DNA of 64,000 nucleotides from Novosphingobium sp. AAP83 (GCF_001295795.1 NZ_LJHY01000023.1:62001-126000); one strand, 5' to 3'. Shown: positions 27,405-36,514, counted from the first letter of the stretch. A program made the numbers and translations. Notes: a model not told the origin generated them from the sequence alone.

Positions 27405-28247
27405 TTAAGCCTTTCCAACAAAGAAGGCGACCATCGCATCATGGCGCGCAGCGCGGAATTCGGCCGCATCAAGGCGGGGAAGCGCCACAAAGCTACCTTC
27501 GGCCAACAGCTTTTCCAGTGCTACGCTTGAGTCGTAAAGCGGGTCGTTGACCGCCGCCGTCACCAGCGTTGGACAGGAAATCAGTTCCATACGCTTGTCA
27601 GCAGGCCATTTGAATGCGGCGCGATAGTTCAGGTGATAGGTCGTACTGGCCTTCATCACCTCGACAATCCATGCATGGAGATCAGCGGCGCTGCCAAGCC
27701 CGCCATCGCGGCGGCCCGCACGGGTGCGGCGATACCATGGGAAAAACACATATTGATCGCGGCAGAACTGGAAAAGCCGGGCAAGATAGGCCCCGTCCAG
27801 ATCCGGTTCGAACGGGAAGGCGTAAGTGGCCAGAATTTCGTCCAACTCCTCACCCACCATCAGGCTAACGCCGTCCAGCACCAATGCTGATATGCGCTCC
27901 GGCGCAAGGATCGCCAGTTCAGCGGCAATCGCCGCACCGGTGTGCGAGCCGTAAACGCGCACCTTTTGCAGACCCACAGCATCCATGAACGCCAGCGCTG
28001 CCGCCGCCAGTTCGGGGATGGTCGGCTCCTGATCGGAAAGCGCGTCGCTATCGCCGTTGCCCGGCGTATCGGGCGCATAGACCCGTGCTTCGGCGGCGAA
28101 ATCCTCGATCAGCTTCACCTGCTGGCGCGAACTTCCCGGTGAAGCATGCAGCACCAGCAAAGGCTCACCGTTTTGGCCTGCATAGCGGTAGTGCATCTGG
28201 CCATGCGGTACGTCCACAAAGCCGCGCTTGACTGCCGTGCCGCCCAT
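27405..28247 (-). CDS. Alpha/beta hydrolase-fold protein with His at the nucleophile position
   Basis: This 280 aa protein shows the standard layout GYAGQ...LLVLHASPGSS, then PDTPGNGDSD and the elbow G-S-H-T-G (100-104). His102 replaces the nucleophile Ser. An Asp in VNDPLYDSS and a late RHDAM could supply the rest of a site. It is related to the proteins at 14589 and 20464, all opening with a (K/C)-(R/G)-(G/Y) start and 'VHYR'-like strand. The ATG overlaps the VOC gene stop. Whether it is a hydrolase is doubtful; a cofactor-free lyase or oxygenase is possible. Confidence 0.8.
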   Translation of the reverse strand: MGGTAVKRGFVDVPHGQMHYRYAGQNGEPLLVLHASPGSSRQQVKLIEDFAAEARVYAPDTPGNGDSDALSDQEPTIPELAAAALAFMDAVGLQKVRVYGSHTGAAIAAELAILAPERISALVLDGVSLMVGEELDEILATYAFPFEPDLDGAYLARLFQFCRDQYVFFPWYRRTRAGRRDGGLGSAADLHAWIVEVMKASTTYHLNYRAAFKWPADKRMELISCPTLVTAAVNDPLYDSSVALEKLLAEGSFVALPRLDAAEFRAARHDAMVAFFVGKA

Positions 28248-29137
28248 CAGATTTCTCCGCCTTCTACAACTTCGAGCAGCGCGCCTTCAGGCGTCAACAA
28301 CACACCAGTGCGCTTGCCCCCATAGATCGCGCCTTCGCGAACCACCGGGGCACTCGCCCAGTGGCCTTCAAGCCGTGCGAAATCAGGATAGAGCATCGTC
28401 GTGATTGCAACGCCCGGCGGCAGCGCGCCCTCGTGGCGCGGGCGCTTGGTCGCGGCATCGGGATACTGGTCCAGTTCAAGGAACACCTGACCAGCGCCGC
28501 GCGCCGTGGTCAGCTCGGTCTTGGCCGTTTCGGGCAGACCGAATGCTTTTTCAATCATGGAATAGCGGATTGCGACCGGATCGATCATTGGCAGGCCCAG
28601 CACGTCCTTCACCCACTGCGCCGATTTGCGCAGATCTGGGCACGCAAGCACCATGATGAACGGACGGTCGACCAGCGATTGCGGCTGCGGCAGGCCGGAA
28701 TCCGGTCCCGGTTGCAGGATCTCGGTCAGGTACACCGTTTCCAGATCGGCCCCGCGTACTTGCATCGGCTTGACCGTAGCAAATCCGTCAAGTGGCTTGG
28801 GCGGGCCGATCACCTCGAACGGGCTTTGCAGCATCCGTTCGTTTACCGCTTCAACATTGGTCACACACAGCTCGATGGCTGCCCAACCATAAGTACGGAT
28901 CGGTACATAGTCTGGCACCGGATCGCCTTCGACAAAGCGCAGGAACACCTCTGCCCTTGATGCCGGTTGCAGCACAGCGAAACGGCGTCCGCCGCTGGCG
29001 GGAGCGTTCCATGCTGCAGCAAGGTCGTGCGACACTTCGCCCTGTTCGACCGTGCGGTAATCCATCCAGCTTTCGTACCGCGTGATGGCGTCGTCTAGAT
29101 CGCTGACAACGTGGGTGGCGCACTTCAATAAAGTCAT
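28247..29137 (-). CDS. VOC (glyoxalase/extradiol dioxygenase superfamily) protein, two-module
   Basis: This 296 aa protein consists of paired beta-alpha-beta-beta-beta modules. The first starts LLKCATHVVSDLDDAITRY, and the second starts around RPFIMVLACPDLRKSAQWVKDVLGLPMI. The length and double module match the extradiol dioxygenase and glyoxalase I folds. The usual His-x-His/Glu metal set is only partly visible (the first His in CATHVV), so activity is uncertain. It heads an operon (29137 to 25987) and is preceded by the AT-rich palindrome at 29163-29186. Confidence 0.8.
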   Translation of the reverse strand: MTLLKCATHVVSDLDDAITRYESWMDYRTVEQGEVSHDLAAAWNAPASGGRRFAVLQPASRAEVFLRFVEGDPVPDYVPIRTYGWAAIELCVTNVEAVNERMLQSPFEVIGPPKPLDGFATVKPMQVRGADLETVYLTEILQPGPDSGLPQPQSLVDRPFIMVLACPDLRKSAQWVKDVLGLPMIDPVAIRYSMIEKAFGLPETAKTELTTARGAGQVFLELDQYPDAATKRPRHEGALPPGVAITTMLYPDFARLEGHWASAPVVREGAIYGGKRTGVLLTPEGALLEVVEGGEI

Positions 29138-29162
29138 ATCGATTCCCTGCCGTGTCCAGCAT

Positions 29163-29186
29163 ATTTGATATAGATATAATACAAAT
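29163..29186. promoter_or_regulatory. AT-rich imperfect palindrome upstream of VOC operon
   Basis: ATTTG-N14-CAAAT, with partly symmetrical AT-rich centre, lies 26 bases upstream of the VOC gene. Read toward the gene (minus strand), its near half, ATATCTATATCAAAT, matches the element upstream of the FAD oxidase at 34882 in 13 of 15 positions. It stands out in a GC-rich region and may be promoter, operator or both. Confidence 0.5.
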
Positions 29187-29194
29187 GCAAGCGT

Positions 29195-30565
29195 CTATCC
29201 CATCATTCCACTTGCAACCAACGCCGCTATGGCATCTTTGCAAGCGGGCAGCGCCGCTATGGCGGTGGCCAGCGGCCCATGAGCGGTCCCAAGGTTTGCA
29301 AATTCAAGGCATCCCAGTGCCTTGGCCATATGCTGTGCCTCACTGAGCGGCCATTGCGGAGATCCGAACTGCGCGTTTACATCCTGCGTCAGCACGCGCC
29401 CATCTGCCATATGCGCAATAGCGCGCGCAGGGACGAAAGCGGCCAAATCGGGGTTGTCATCGGCAATCACAGAAATTTTCGCAGCCAACTCCAGAACCGC
29501 CGGATCATCCAGCGCTTCGCGGGTGAAATCGCCCAGCGTCACCGTTCCGCGCAGCAGGGTAACAGCAGCCAGATATTGCATGCACAATCGCGCATAACCC
29601 GGCTCCATCCCCGTTTGGGCAGGACGACCAACCAGCCGATGGATCAGCGGCGGCGCGTGGTATTCAAGCCGCTCCAGATCGGCCGCGCTCAAACCCTGCG
29701 TGCTGCACAATTGCTGCACCGCCATGATCCCACCGTGACCCGCGCGCCCGGTGGGGAACGGCTTCCAGCTCACCTCGGTGATCCGTTGACCCTGCCCCAG
29801 CCGCGCCAGCGCAGGGGCAAGTTCTTCGCGAACTTCCAGCAGCGCAAAGTAGCCGAATGGTCCGTCGATCGGATGCGCGACGCCCGGCATTCCGCCCCGC
29901 GCCAAATCTATGGCAACAAGACTCCCACGTGCAGCATTCGCCACCTGTACAGGCAGCGCGGGCTTGCCTTCGACATGTGCCTGCATGGTGCCCGAAACCA
30001 ACGCCAGCGCATGGCCGAACGCATCAAGCGCCACTTTGCGAGGCATGGCGCGCAAGGCTGCAATCGCCGCCACACTGCCAAAGATTCCCGCGGTCGCCGG
30101 ACGGAAGAATTTCAGGGCATCTGGCGCAGCAATTCCCAACGTCACCGCCACGTCCACGCCCGCAACAATCGCCGTCAAAAACTGCTCACCCGTTACCGGA
30201 TCGCCCCGCTCCGCTTCGGCAAGAAGGGCTGCCAGGACGGTCGCCATCGGGTGCAACACAGCCGATTCATGCACGCAGTCATATTCCTGCCCGTGAATCT
30301 GGAACGCATTGATAAACGCAGCCGACGGTGCCGGCAGCCGCACCCCCGGCCTGCCCAGCACAGATGCAGCATCGCCCAAGCCCCAGCCCTGGACCATCTC
30401 CAGCACCGCGTCGGCGTGCGCAGCATTGCGTCCCGCCATACCCACGGCCAGTGAGTCGTGCAGAAAAGTCAGCGTCCGCGCGCGCACCTCATCGGGCAAG
30501 TCCGCCCATCGCAGCGACAGTGCATGGTCGATCAGCAGATGTGCCGGATTTGCCCCCCCCGTCAT
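29195..30565 (-). CDS. MmgE/PrpD family protein
   Basis: This 456 aa protein belongs to the family of 2-methylcitrate dehydratase PrpD, cis-aconitate decarboxylase and iminodisuccinate epimerase. It shows the N-terminal helical opening (FLHDSLAVGMAGR), the active-site stretch INAFQIHGQEYDCVHESAVLHP with the catalytic-type Asp/His pattern, and KFFRPATAGIFGSVAAIAALR. The start at 30565 gives the usual N-terminus and sits one base from the SDR stop. It follows HapK-like and SDR genes. A dehydration, epimerisation or decarboxylation of a branched di- or tricarboxylate would fit the LeuCD and lyase genes nearby. Confidence 0.87.
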   Translation of the reverse strand: MTGGANPAHLLIDHALSLRWADLPDEVRARTLTFLHDSLAVGMAGRNAAHADAVLEMVQGWGLGDAASVLGRPGVRLPAPSAAFINAFQIHGQEYDCVHESAVLHPMATVLAALLAEAERGDPVTGEQFLTAIVAGVDVAVTLGIAAPDALKFFRPATAGIFGSVAAIAALRAMPRKVALDAFGHALALVSGTMQAHVEGKPALPVQVANAARGSLVAIDLARGGMPGVAHPIDGPFGYFALLEVREELAPALARLGQGQRITEVSWKPFPTGRAGHGGIMAVQQLCSTQGLSAADLERLEYHAPPLIHRLVGRPAQTGMEPGYARLCMQYLAAVTLLRGTVTLGDFTREALDDPAVLELAAKISVIADDNPDLAAFVPARAIAHMADGRVLTQDVNAQFGSPQWPLSEAQHMAKALGCLEFANLGTAHGPLATAIAALPACKDAIAALVASGMMG

Positions 30566-30566
30566 A

Positions 30567-31388
30567 TCAGTGCGGCTCCTCGCCACCCGAAACATTCATG
30601 CTCTCGCCGGTAATGTACGATGCCTCGGCCGAGCACAGGAAAGCCACCGCATTGGCCGTGTCTTCCGGCAACCCCGGGCGGCCCAAAGGAATGCGCGCGG
30701 CCATGTTCTTGAGATACTGTTCGACACTTATACCCTGAACCGCAGCAAAGTGTTCGTTCTGCCATTTGCCAAGGCCCGTGGTAACGTGGTTCGGGCATAC
30801 GTTGTTGACGGTAATGCCATGCCCGCCCAGTTCAATCGAGGCGGAGCGCACCAGCCCGACCAGCCCGTGTTTCGATGCGGTATAGGCCTGTGCATGCATG
30901 AAACCCGATTTCGCCGCCTGACTAGCGATGTTCACGATACGCCCGCCTTTACCCTGCGCGATCATCACTTCAGCAGCAGCCTGAAGCCCGAACCACGCTC
31001 CGGTCAGGTTCACGTCGATCACCGCGCGCCAGTCATCCGCCGAAACCTCGCCCAGTGGCTTCATGATATAGCCGATCCCGGCGTTGTTCACCCAGATATC
31101 CAGCGAGCCGTGCGTAGCAACAGCATGGGCGGCAAGCGCGCGCACCTGATCCGGGTCGCGCACGTCACAGGCAAAGGTCGAGGCAGTGCCGGGCATCGAT
31201 TCGGCCACTTCGCGCATTTCCGTCTCGGCCCCGATCATCGCATCGGGAGTGGCCGAATCGCGCGATCCGCCGATATCGGCAATGACAACGCTCGCGCCTT
31301 CTTCGCTCAGGCGGCGAGCAATCGCTTCACCCAAGCCCTGCTTGCGGCCCGATCCGGTAATAACCGCAACTTTGCCCGCAAACTTCAC
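30567..31388 (-). CDS. Short-chain dehydrogenase/reductase (SDR)
   Basis: This 273 aa classical SDR has the cofactor loop T-G-S-G-R-K-Q-G-L-G at residues 11-20, NNAG in the middle, and catalytic Ser (NIASQAAKSG) with Y-T-A-S-K. Asp after strand 2 (IADIGG) suggests NAD(H) preference. It starts at GTG 31388, overlapping the stop of the HapK-like gene. The expected reaction is oxidation or reduction of a hydroxyl/keto group. Confidence 0.92.
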   Translation of the reverse strand: MKFAGKVAVITGSGRKQGLGEAIARRLSEEGASVVIADIGGSRDSATPDAMIGAETEMREVAESMPGTASTFACDVRDPDQVRALAAHAVATHGSLDIWVNNAGIGYIMKPLGEVSADDWRAVIDVNLTGAWFGLQAAAEVMIAQGKGGRIVNIASQAAKSGFMHAQAYTASKHGLVGLVRSASIELGGHGITVNNVCPNHVTTGLGKWQNEHFAAVQGISVEQYLKNMAARIPLGRPGLPEDTANAVAFLCSAEASYITGESMNVSGGEEPH

Positions 31389-31693
31389 GCTACCACCTCT
31401 TCGGTGGTGAGAAACGTCACCTCAACCATGCCACCGAATGCTGCAGCCACTTCGCCCATTGCTGCGGTGGAAACATCCTGCTCGAACTGCGCCATGTCAT
31501 TGATATCAAGCACTTCGATATAGCCGAACGGCGGTTTGGCATCGCTGCCCATCACACCAGTCGTGCGGAACACGCGGAAGCTTGCGATGGAAGGCAGTGC
31601 ATTCACGGTAGGAATATCGGTGCTGCGCGCCCAGTTAAGGTAATCCTCTTCCGAAACGCCGGGTTTCAGGTTGAAAACTGCGAAAATGTGCAT
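31385..31693 (-). CDS. REDY-like/HapK family small protein
   Basis: This 102 aa ferredoxin-like (dimeric alpha+beta barrel) protein begins MHIFAVFNLKPGVSEEDYLNWA, which is close to the REDY-like HapK family. HapK is named from a prodiginine cluster, but relatives often sit in sphingomonad catabolic operons. It is first in the HapK-SDR-MmgE/PrpD operon and divergent from the methyltransferase operon. Its reaction is unknown; a cofactor-free monooxygenase, cyclase or isomerase role is conceivable. Confidence 0.75.
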   Translation of the reverse strand: MHIFAVFNLKPGVSEEDYLNWARSTDIPTVNALPSIASFRVFRTTGVMGSDAKPPFGYIEVLDINDMAQFEQDVSTAAMGEVAAAFGGMVEVTFLTTEEVVA

Positions 31694-31769
31694 GGGGTCC
31701 GTCCTTACTTTGCCGCCTGCCGGTCAATGCCTTCCATGAACCTTGCTTCTGGCGGAACGTCAATATAGT

Positions 31770-31786
31770 ATATCAATATAACAAAT
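31770..31786 (+). promoter_or_regulatory. AT-rich element in divergent promoter (ATATCAATATAACAAAT)
   Basis: This 17-mer matches the element at 20425-20441 upstream of the tandem hydrolase in 14 of 17 positions. It lies just before the methyltransferase ribosome site. A direct repeat CAATATA also occurs (31761-31767, 31774-31780), and TATAGT at 31764-31769 could be a -10 box. It may control both the plus operon and the divergent HapK operon. Confidence 0.5.
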
Positions 31787-31796
31787 GAGGAAGACC

Positions 31797-33035
31797 GTGA
31801 ACGCTTCGCGAAATCCCAAGCCCCTCGGCGCAAACGATCCTAGTGCTGCATACGATGGTCCCCCGGACTATCGCGTAATTGGTCGCCACGCGGTTTTCCC
31901 GGAAACTAGCCATGACGAGATCGAGCGGATCAACTTCCTCGCGCAGATGAACCGGCACCTTGCCGCGCGCGTTGTGCCGGGGGTGAAGGCTGCATACGAT
32001 TCGCGCGTCGTGCCTGAATTTGAGGCCAAACATGGTCGGGCTATGGCAGACCGCCACGAAGCACGCCGCGCCATGCTCGAAGATCCAGCTTTCCAGACAT
32101 GGTCAGCCCTGCGCCGTATGACCATGGAGCAACGCCAGCAGGCTGGCCGGTGGAGCGCCCTGCGCCAGCGCGAAAAGCTCAATGCCATTGCCGCAGACCT
32201 GACCGAAGACGATCCGCGCCTGACACTCGATCCTTCGCTGCCGATCCCGCGCTATGTTTCTGCGGTGGATCACCATTGCATGCCCGGCAGCTATCACACC
32301 GAATACTTCCCTGACGATGTGGTCAACGGGGCGAACTACGATCACGCAGGCTTCGTCACTACTGGCGGCCTGCTGGGCAAATACTCAGATGGCGGCGGCC
32401 ATGCCGTCGTCAAATGGGTCAAGCGCAACCTGCCCGATTTCGATCCGCAGACGATCCTCGAAATCGGCGGCACGGTAGGGCATTCGTCACTCCCGCTGGC
32501 GCAGGCTTTTCCGCAAGCGGACATGACCATCGTCGATCTTGGCGCACCCGTTCTGCGCTATGGTCTTGCCCGCGCGAAGTCCTTGGGCGTCAATAACGTG
32601 CGCTTCGTACAGGCCTGTGGCGAAGACCTGTCGATGTACCCGGATGCCAGCTTCGACTGGATCCAGACCACGATGTTCTTGCACGAACTGTCCACCAAGG
32701 CTCTGCGTGCTATCTTTGCCGAAACGCGCCGCTTGTTGAAACCGGGCGGCATCGTGCTGCATGTTGAACAACCGCAATATGCATCGGGCATGCCGCTTTT
32801 CGAACAGGCGATGCGCGATTGGGATGCGTTCTATAACAATGAACCGTTCTGGAGCCGCATGCACGAAATGGACCTGGACGCGGAAATGGTCGCTGCCGGA
32901 TTCGACAAGGACAAGTTGATCCACGGTGGTGTAACCGGCGTGGTTGATCGCGAGCTCTTCCCCGATGCGGAAGAGGATGACACCGAAGACTATGGCCGCA
33001 AGGCGGCATGGCACGTGATCGGAGCTGTGGTATGA
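31797..33035 (+). CDS. SAM-dependent methyltransferase with conserved pre-domain (copy A)
   Basis: This 412 aa protein has an N-terminal helical region (about 30-150), a conserved D-H-H-C-M-P-G motif block, then a class I methyltransferase fold. The SAM loop is L-E-I-G-G-T-V-G. The fold continues with VDLGAPVLRYGLARA, a variable acidic motif, and RRLLKPGGIVLHVEQPQY. The protein at 47249-48409 aligns along both pre-domain and catalytic domain. GTG 31797 is preferred because GAGGA lies five bases upstream; ATG 31785 lacks a ribosome site. The stop overlaps the small partner gene (ATGA). Substrate unknown. It heads a ten-gene catabolic operon. Confidence 0.85.
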   Translation: MNASRNPKPLGANDPSAAYDGPPDYRVIGRHAVFPETSHDEIERINFLAQMNRHLAARVVPGVKAAYDSRVVPEFEAKHGRAMADRHEARRAMLEDPAFQTWSALRRMTMEQRQQAGRWSALRQREKLNAIAADLTEDDPRLTLDPSLPIPRYVSAVDHHCMPGSYHTEYFPDDVVNGANYDHAGFVTTGGLLGKYSDGGGHAVVKWVKRNLPDFDPQTILEIGGTVGHSSLPLAQAFPQADMTIVDLGAPVLRYGLARAKSLGVNNVRFVQACGEDLSMYPDASFDWIQTTMFLHELSTKALRAIFAETRRLLKPGGIVLHVEQPQYASGMPLFEQAMRDWDAFYNNEPFWSRMHEMDLDAEMVAAGFDKDKLIHGGVTGVVDRELFPDAEEDDTEDYGRKAAWHVIGAVV

Positions 33036-33394
33036 GCTTTGCCGATGCATTGGCGGGGGCGGGGGCAAAGCCCGCAGGCAAGCGTCCCTATTTCCTTGAA
33101 CCACAAGTAGAGCGGGTTCTGGCCATCACGATGGCCATGGCGCAAGAACTGGCCGTCGCCCGACAGCGCGCAGATACCCTCGAACGTCTGCTTCTGGCCA
33201 AGGGTGTGCTGACGCCGGGCGAGATTGACGCCTTCGTTCCTGACCGCGCCGCATCGGCAGAACGCCAAATGTGGAATCAAGAATTCATCGCCCGCATCCT
33301 GCGCATCGTGCAGCAGGAAAATGAAGCGGCGATCGGCGGCGGCAGCGATGTCGCTTCGGGCGAGGTCGGCGAAGAATTGGCACAAGAGGGATGA
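33032..33394 (+). CDS. Small partner protein of the methyltransferase (copy A)
   Basis: This 120 aa acidic, helical protein matches no family I know. The core reads VERVLAITMAMAQELAVARQ, then D-T-L-E-R-L-L-L-A-K-G-V-L, and I-D-A-F-V-P-D. It shares these with the small proteins at 43461-43820 and 48406-48732, each adjacent to a methyltransferase of the same type. The pattern suggests a coiled-coil subunit or regulator of the methyltransferase. Its ATG overlaps the methyltransferase stop, and its own stop overlaps the next gene. Confidence 0.75.
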   Translation: MSFADALAGAGAKPAGKRPYFLEPQVERVLAITMAMAQELAVARQRADTLERLLLAKGVLTPGEIDAFVPDRAASAERQMWNQEFIARILRIVQQENEAAIGGGSDVASGEVGEELAQEG

Positions 33395-34785
33395 TCCCTG
33401 ATTTCGAATATGTGATCCCGGTGCTGGTCATCGGCGGCGGAGCTTGTGGCTGCATCGCTGCGCTTTCGGCCCACGAAACAGGCGCGCAAGTGCTGCTGGT
33501 GGAGCAAGACGAGCGCCCGATGGGCAGCACAGGTATGTCGCAAGGCCTGATCTGTGCCGCCGGCACCAAGGCGCAGGCTGCAAAGGGCATCGAAGACAGC
33601 GCGGATCGCTATTTCGAAGACATCATGGCCAAGACCAAAGGCCTGACCGACCCGGTGCTGGCCCGCGCCATTGCCGACCACTCCGGTCCGACTGTCGACT
33701 GGATGGTCGAGTCCCAAGATCTGCCATGGCAGCTAGATACCGGGTTCCGCCCGGTCTATGGCAATTCCACTTTCCGCGTGCATGGCTGGCGCGGGCACGG
33801 CGGGCAGGACATGGTCGATCTGCTCCACGCGCGCATTGCAGATGCAGGAATCGACATTCTACTCGGTGCAAAGCTGGTCGAAGTCCACGCGGATGAGACA
33901 GGCCTTATCCACGGCGTCACGCTCGAACGCCGTGACGGCGCACGAGAACTCGTCGGCTGCAAAACGCTTATCCTTGCCTGCGGAGGCTTTGCTGCCAACC
34001 GTGCAATGGTCGCGCAGCACATGCCCGAGGTCATCCACGCCCGTAACAACGGTCATGAAGGCAGCCAGGGAACCGGCATTGTCATTGCGAGGCAACTTGG
34101 TGCCGCACTTGGCGATATGGGCGCCTATCAAGGCTATGCGATGCTCACAGATCCGCAGGGCATTTCCGTGCCGCCTGGGGTTCCGGTCGAAGGCGGCGTT
34201 TTGGTCAACGTCGATGGGAACCGTTTCACCAACGAGGTGGAAGACATCGCTGGAATGGTCCACCCAGTATTGGCGCAACCCGGCGACCACGTGTGGGTGG
34301 TGTATGATGCGCGTATTGAAGCCGCCGTTGAATATATCCCCGAAATGCAGCAATTGATCGCGTTAAATGCGCCTCGCAAGGCCGATACATTAGCAGACCT
34401 TGCTCGCCAGATTAACGTGCCTGCCGCTGCCTTGACCGCCACTCTGGCCGAGGCGCGCACAGCGCAAAGCGAAGATCGTGCGGACAGGCTCGGCAGAGCA
34501 TGGGGCACCGACCTGCCCCCGATTGCTCCTTATCGCGCGCTTAAAGTTATCGGAGCGATCTATCACACGCAAGGCGGCCTCCAGATTGACGGCACGGCTC
34601 GCGTGTTGCGCGAGGATGGCACCCCGCTGCCCAATCTGTTTGCTGGTGGCGGCGCAGCCCGATCAGTCTCCGGGCCTGCCCATTGGGGCTATCTGCCTGC
34701 CATGGGACTTGCCACCGCAGTAACTTTTGGACGCCTCGCCGGACTAAAAGCTGCGACGTTGGCGCACGAAACCGCAGATCCGTAA
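33391..34785 (+). CDS. FAD-dependent dehydrogenase (fumarate reductase / 3-ketosteroid dehydrogenase type)
   Basis: This 464 aa flavoprotein has an N-terminal Rossmann loop VIGGGACGCIAALSA, then VEQDERPMGSTGMSQG. It has a mid-region LILACGGFAANRAM and a C-terminal FAD contact YHTQGGLQIDGTARVL with NLFAGGGAARSVSG. This layout is typical of flavocytochrome c/fumarate reductase-like and Delta1-ketosteroid dehydrogenase proteins. There is no haem motif or signal peptide, so it is a cytoplasmic dehydrogenase or reductase of a C-C or C=C bond next to a carbonyl. It overlaps the small partner gene by four bases. Confidence 0.87.
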   Translation: MIPDFEYVIPVLVIGGGACGCIAALSAHETGAQVLLVEQDERPMGSTGMSQGLICAAGTKAQAAKGIEDSADRYFEDIMAKTKGLTDPVLARAIADHSGPTVDWMVESQDLPWQLDTGFRPVYGNSTFRVHGWRGHGGQDMVDLLHARIADAGIDILLGAKLVEVHADETGLIHGVTLERRDGARELVGCKTLILACGGFAANRAMVAQHMPEVIHARNNGHEGSQGTGIVIARQLGAALGDMGAYQGYAMLTDPQGISVPPGVPVEGGVLVNVDGNRFTNEVEDIAGMVHPVLAQPGDHVWVVYDARIEAAVEYIPEMQQLIALNAPRKADTLADLARQINVPAAALTATLAEARTAQSEDRADRLGRAWGTDLPPIAPYRALKVIGAIYHTQGGLQIDGTARVLREDGTPLPNLFAGGGAARSVSGPAHWGYLPAMGLATAVTFGRLAGLKAATLAHETADP

Positions 34786-34816
34786 GCGTGCTTGCGCAAC
34801 GGAATTTATTTAATAT

Positions 34817-34831
34817 ATATCTATAACAATT
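34817..34831 (+). promoter_or_regulatory. AT-rich promoter/operator-like element upstream of FAD oxidase
   Basis: ATATCTATAACAATT sits in a 25-base run of almost pure A/T (34803-34831), 50 bases before the FAD oxidase start. It matches the element upstream of the VOC operon in 13 of 15 positions. It suggests an internal promoter inside the long plus-strand operon. Confidence 0.45.
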
Positions 34832-34881
34832 AAGAAGCGTTGGCCCGAAACAGCCTCTTAGCAGCAAAGCGGAAGATCAAA

Positions 34882-36510
34882 ATGTCCGACAGCATGACCC
34901 TAGCCAAGATCGCCACTGCCCCCAACGACTTGCGCCAGCGCTTTGCTGCCATCGTCGGTGCAGAACACGTAACCGATGATGAAACCACGCTGCGATTGTT
35001 GAGCGAGGACATCTGGGCGCGCGGCGATCATGTCGCCATGCTCTCGATCGCGCCTGCCAACACGGTGGAACTTGCCGCTCTGGTCGCGGCCGCAAATGAA
35101 GCTGGCGTCGATCTGGCCCCGCGTGGCGCTGGCATGAGCTATACCAGCAGCTACACCCCGGCCACCGCCAGCACGGTCATGCTGGACATGCGCCGCATGG
35201 ATCGTGTGCTGCGCGTAAGCCCTGAAGACATGACCGTCACGGTCGAAGCCGGTTGCACCTGGCTGGCCCTCAACGAGGCGTTGAAACCCCACGGCCTGCG
35301 CACGCCGTTCTGGGGCCCGATGTCAGGCATTTATTCCACGATCGGCGGCGGGCTTTCCCAACTGAACGCCATGTTCGGTGCAGGGCATTATGGCACGTCA
35401 AGCGAGAGCGTGGTGGCCATCACCATGATTCTTGCTGATGGCCGCACCTTGCGCACCGGTGCGCGCGGCCCTGATGGCGATACCCCACATTACCGCCACT
35501 ATGGCCCTGATCTTGCAGGCCTGTTCATGGGGGATTCGGGCACGCTGGGCATCAAGGCAGAGATCACCTTGCGCCTTATCCGCGCTCCTGCGTTTGAAGA
35601 TTCGGTCTCGTTCTCGTTCAAGACGGGCGAGATCATGCTGGAAGCGCTGGCAGAAATGACACGCGCCGGTATTGCATCCGAGACTTGCGGATTCGATCCC
35701 GGACTTACCAAAGTACGCATGAAGCGCATGTCGATGGCTAGCGATGTAAAAACGCTGGGCAAAGTAATCGCCAAGGAAAAATCCATCGGCAAGGGGCTGT
35801 TGGCCGCTGCAAAGATCGCCATGGGCGGGCGCAACTTCATCCCTGACGAAGAATACCCGCTGCACATCACCGCCGAAGGCCGCTGCAAGGAAGCCGTCGC
35901 ATCAGACATCGCCACTGCGCGCGAAATCGCCACGCGGTTCGAAGGTGCGGAGATTGAAAATACCATAGCCAAAGTTATCCGGGCTATGCCCTTCCCCGCA
36001 CCAAACTCGATCCTCGGCCCCGAGGGTGAAAGCTGGGTACCGGTCCACGGCCAAGCCTCTCTTTCCACTGCCGCTGCGATGTTCACCGAAATCCGCACGT
36101 ATTTCGATTCAATGCAGGAAACGTTCGATAAGCACGGCATCTTCAACGGCTTCCTGTTCTCTTCTCTATCCACCACGGCGTTGGTCATCGAACCGGTGTT
36201 TTTCTGGCCTGAAGGCTATCGCCCGGTGCATGAATCGATGATTGAACCGTCCCACCTCAAGAACCTCAAGCAATTGGGACCCAATGCCGCAGCCACTGCC
36301 GTTGTTACCGAAGCGCGCGAACACGTGAAGGTGATCTGCAAAAAATATGGTGCCGCACACTTCCAGATTGGTCGCGCCTACACCGCCTACCGCGAAAGCC
36401 GCGACGAGGCATTCAAGGACGTGCTCGATGCTGTGAAGGCAGTGGTCGACCCCAAAGGAATGTTCAATCCCGGCTGCCTCGGCTTCCCGATCACCAAGGC
36501 TGGAAACTGA
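34882..36510 (+). CDS. FAD-binding oxidoreductase of the VAO/GlcD family (second copy)
   Basis: This 542 aa flavoprotein is paralogous to 23495-25078. It shares APRGAGMSYTSSYTPATASTVMLDM, VTVEAGCTWLALNEALKPHGLRTPF, GGGLSQLNAMFGAGHYG and the tail VVDPKGMFNPGCLGF. The start at 34882 has GGAAG upstream; an in-frame TTG at 34840 is less likely. Two copies may oxidise successive intermediates or different ring substituents. The AT-rich element at 34817-34831 probably drives it. Confidence 0.88.
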   Translation: MSDSMTLAKIATAPNDLRQRFAAIVGAEHVTDDETTLRLLSEDIWARGDHVAMLSIAPANTVELAALVAAANEAGVDLAPRGAGMSYTSSYTPATASTVMLDMRRMDRVLRVSPEDMTVTVEAGCTWLALNEALKPHGLRTPFWGPMSGIYSTIGGGLSQLNAMFGAGHYGTSSESVVAITMILADGRTLRTGARGPDGDTPHYRHYGPDLAGLFMGDSGTLGIKAEITLRLIRAPAFEDSVSFSFKTGEIMLEALAEMTRAGIASETCGFDPGLTKVRMKRMSMASDVKTLGKVIAKEKSIGKGLLAAAKIAMGGRNFIPDEEYPLHITAEGRCKEAVASDIATAREIATRFEGAEIENTIAKVIRAMPFPAPNSILGPEGESWVPVHGQASLSTAAAMFTEIRTYFDSMQETFDKHGIFNGFLFSSLSTTALVIEPVFFWPEGYRPVHESMIEPSHLKNLKQLGPNAAATAVVTEAREHVKVICKKYGAAHFQIGRAYTAYRESRDEAFKDVLDAVKAVVDPKGMFNPGCLGFPITKAGN

Positions 36511-36514
36511 AGTC

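Noticed and set aside
29279..30454. A 391-codon plus-strand frame across the MmgE/PrpD gene
   Set aside because: Antisense shadow, rich in Arg, His and Gln, with no family resemblance.
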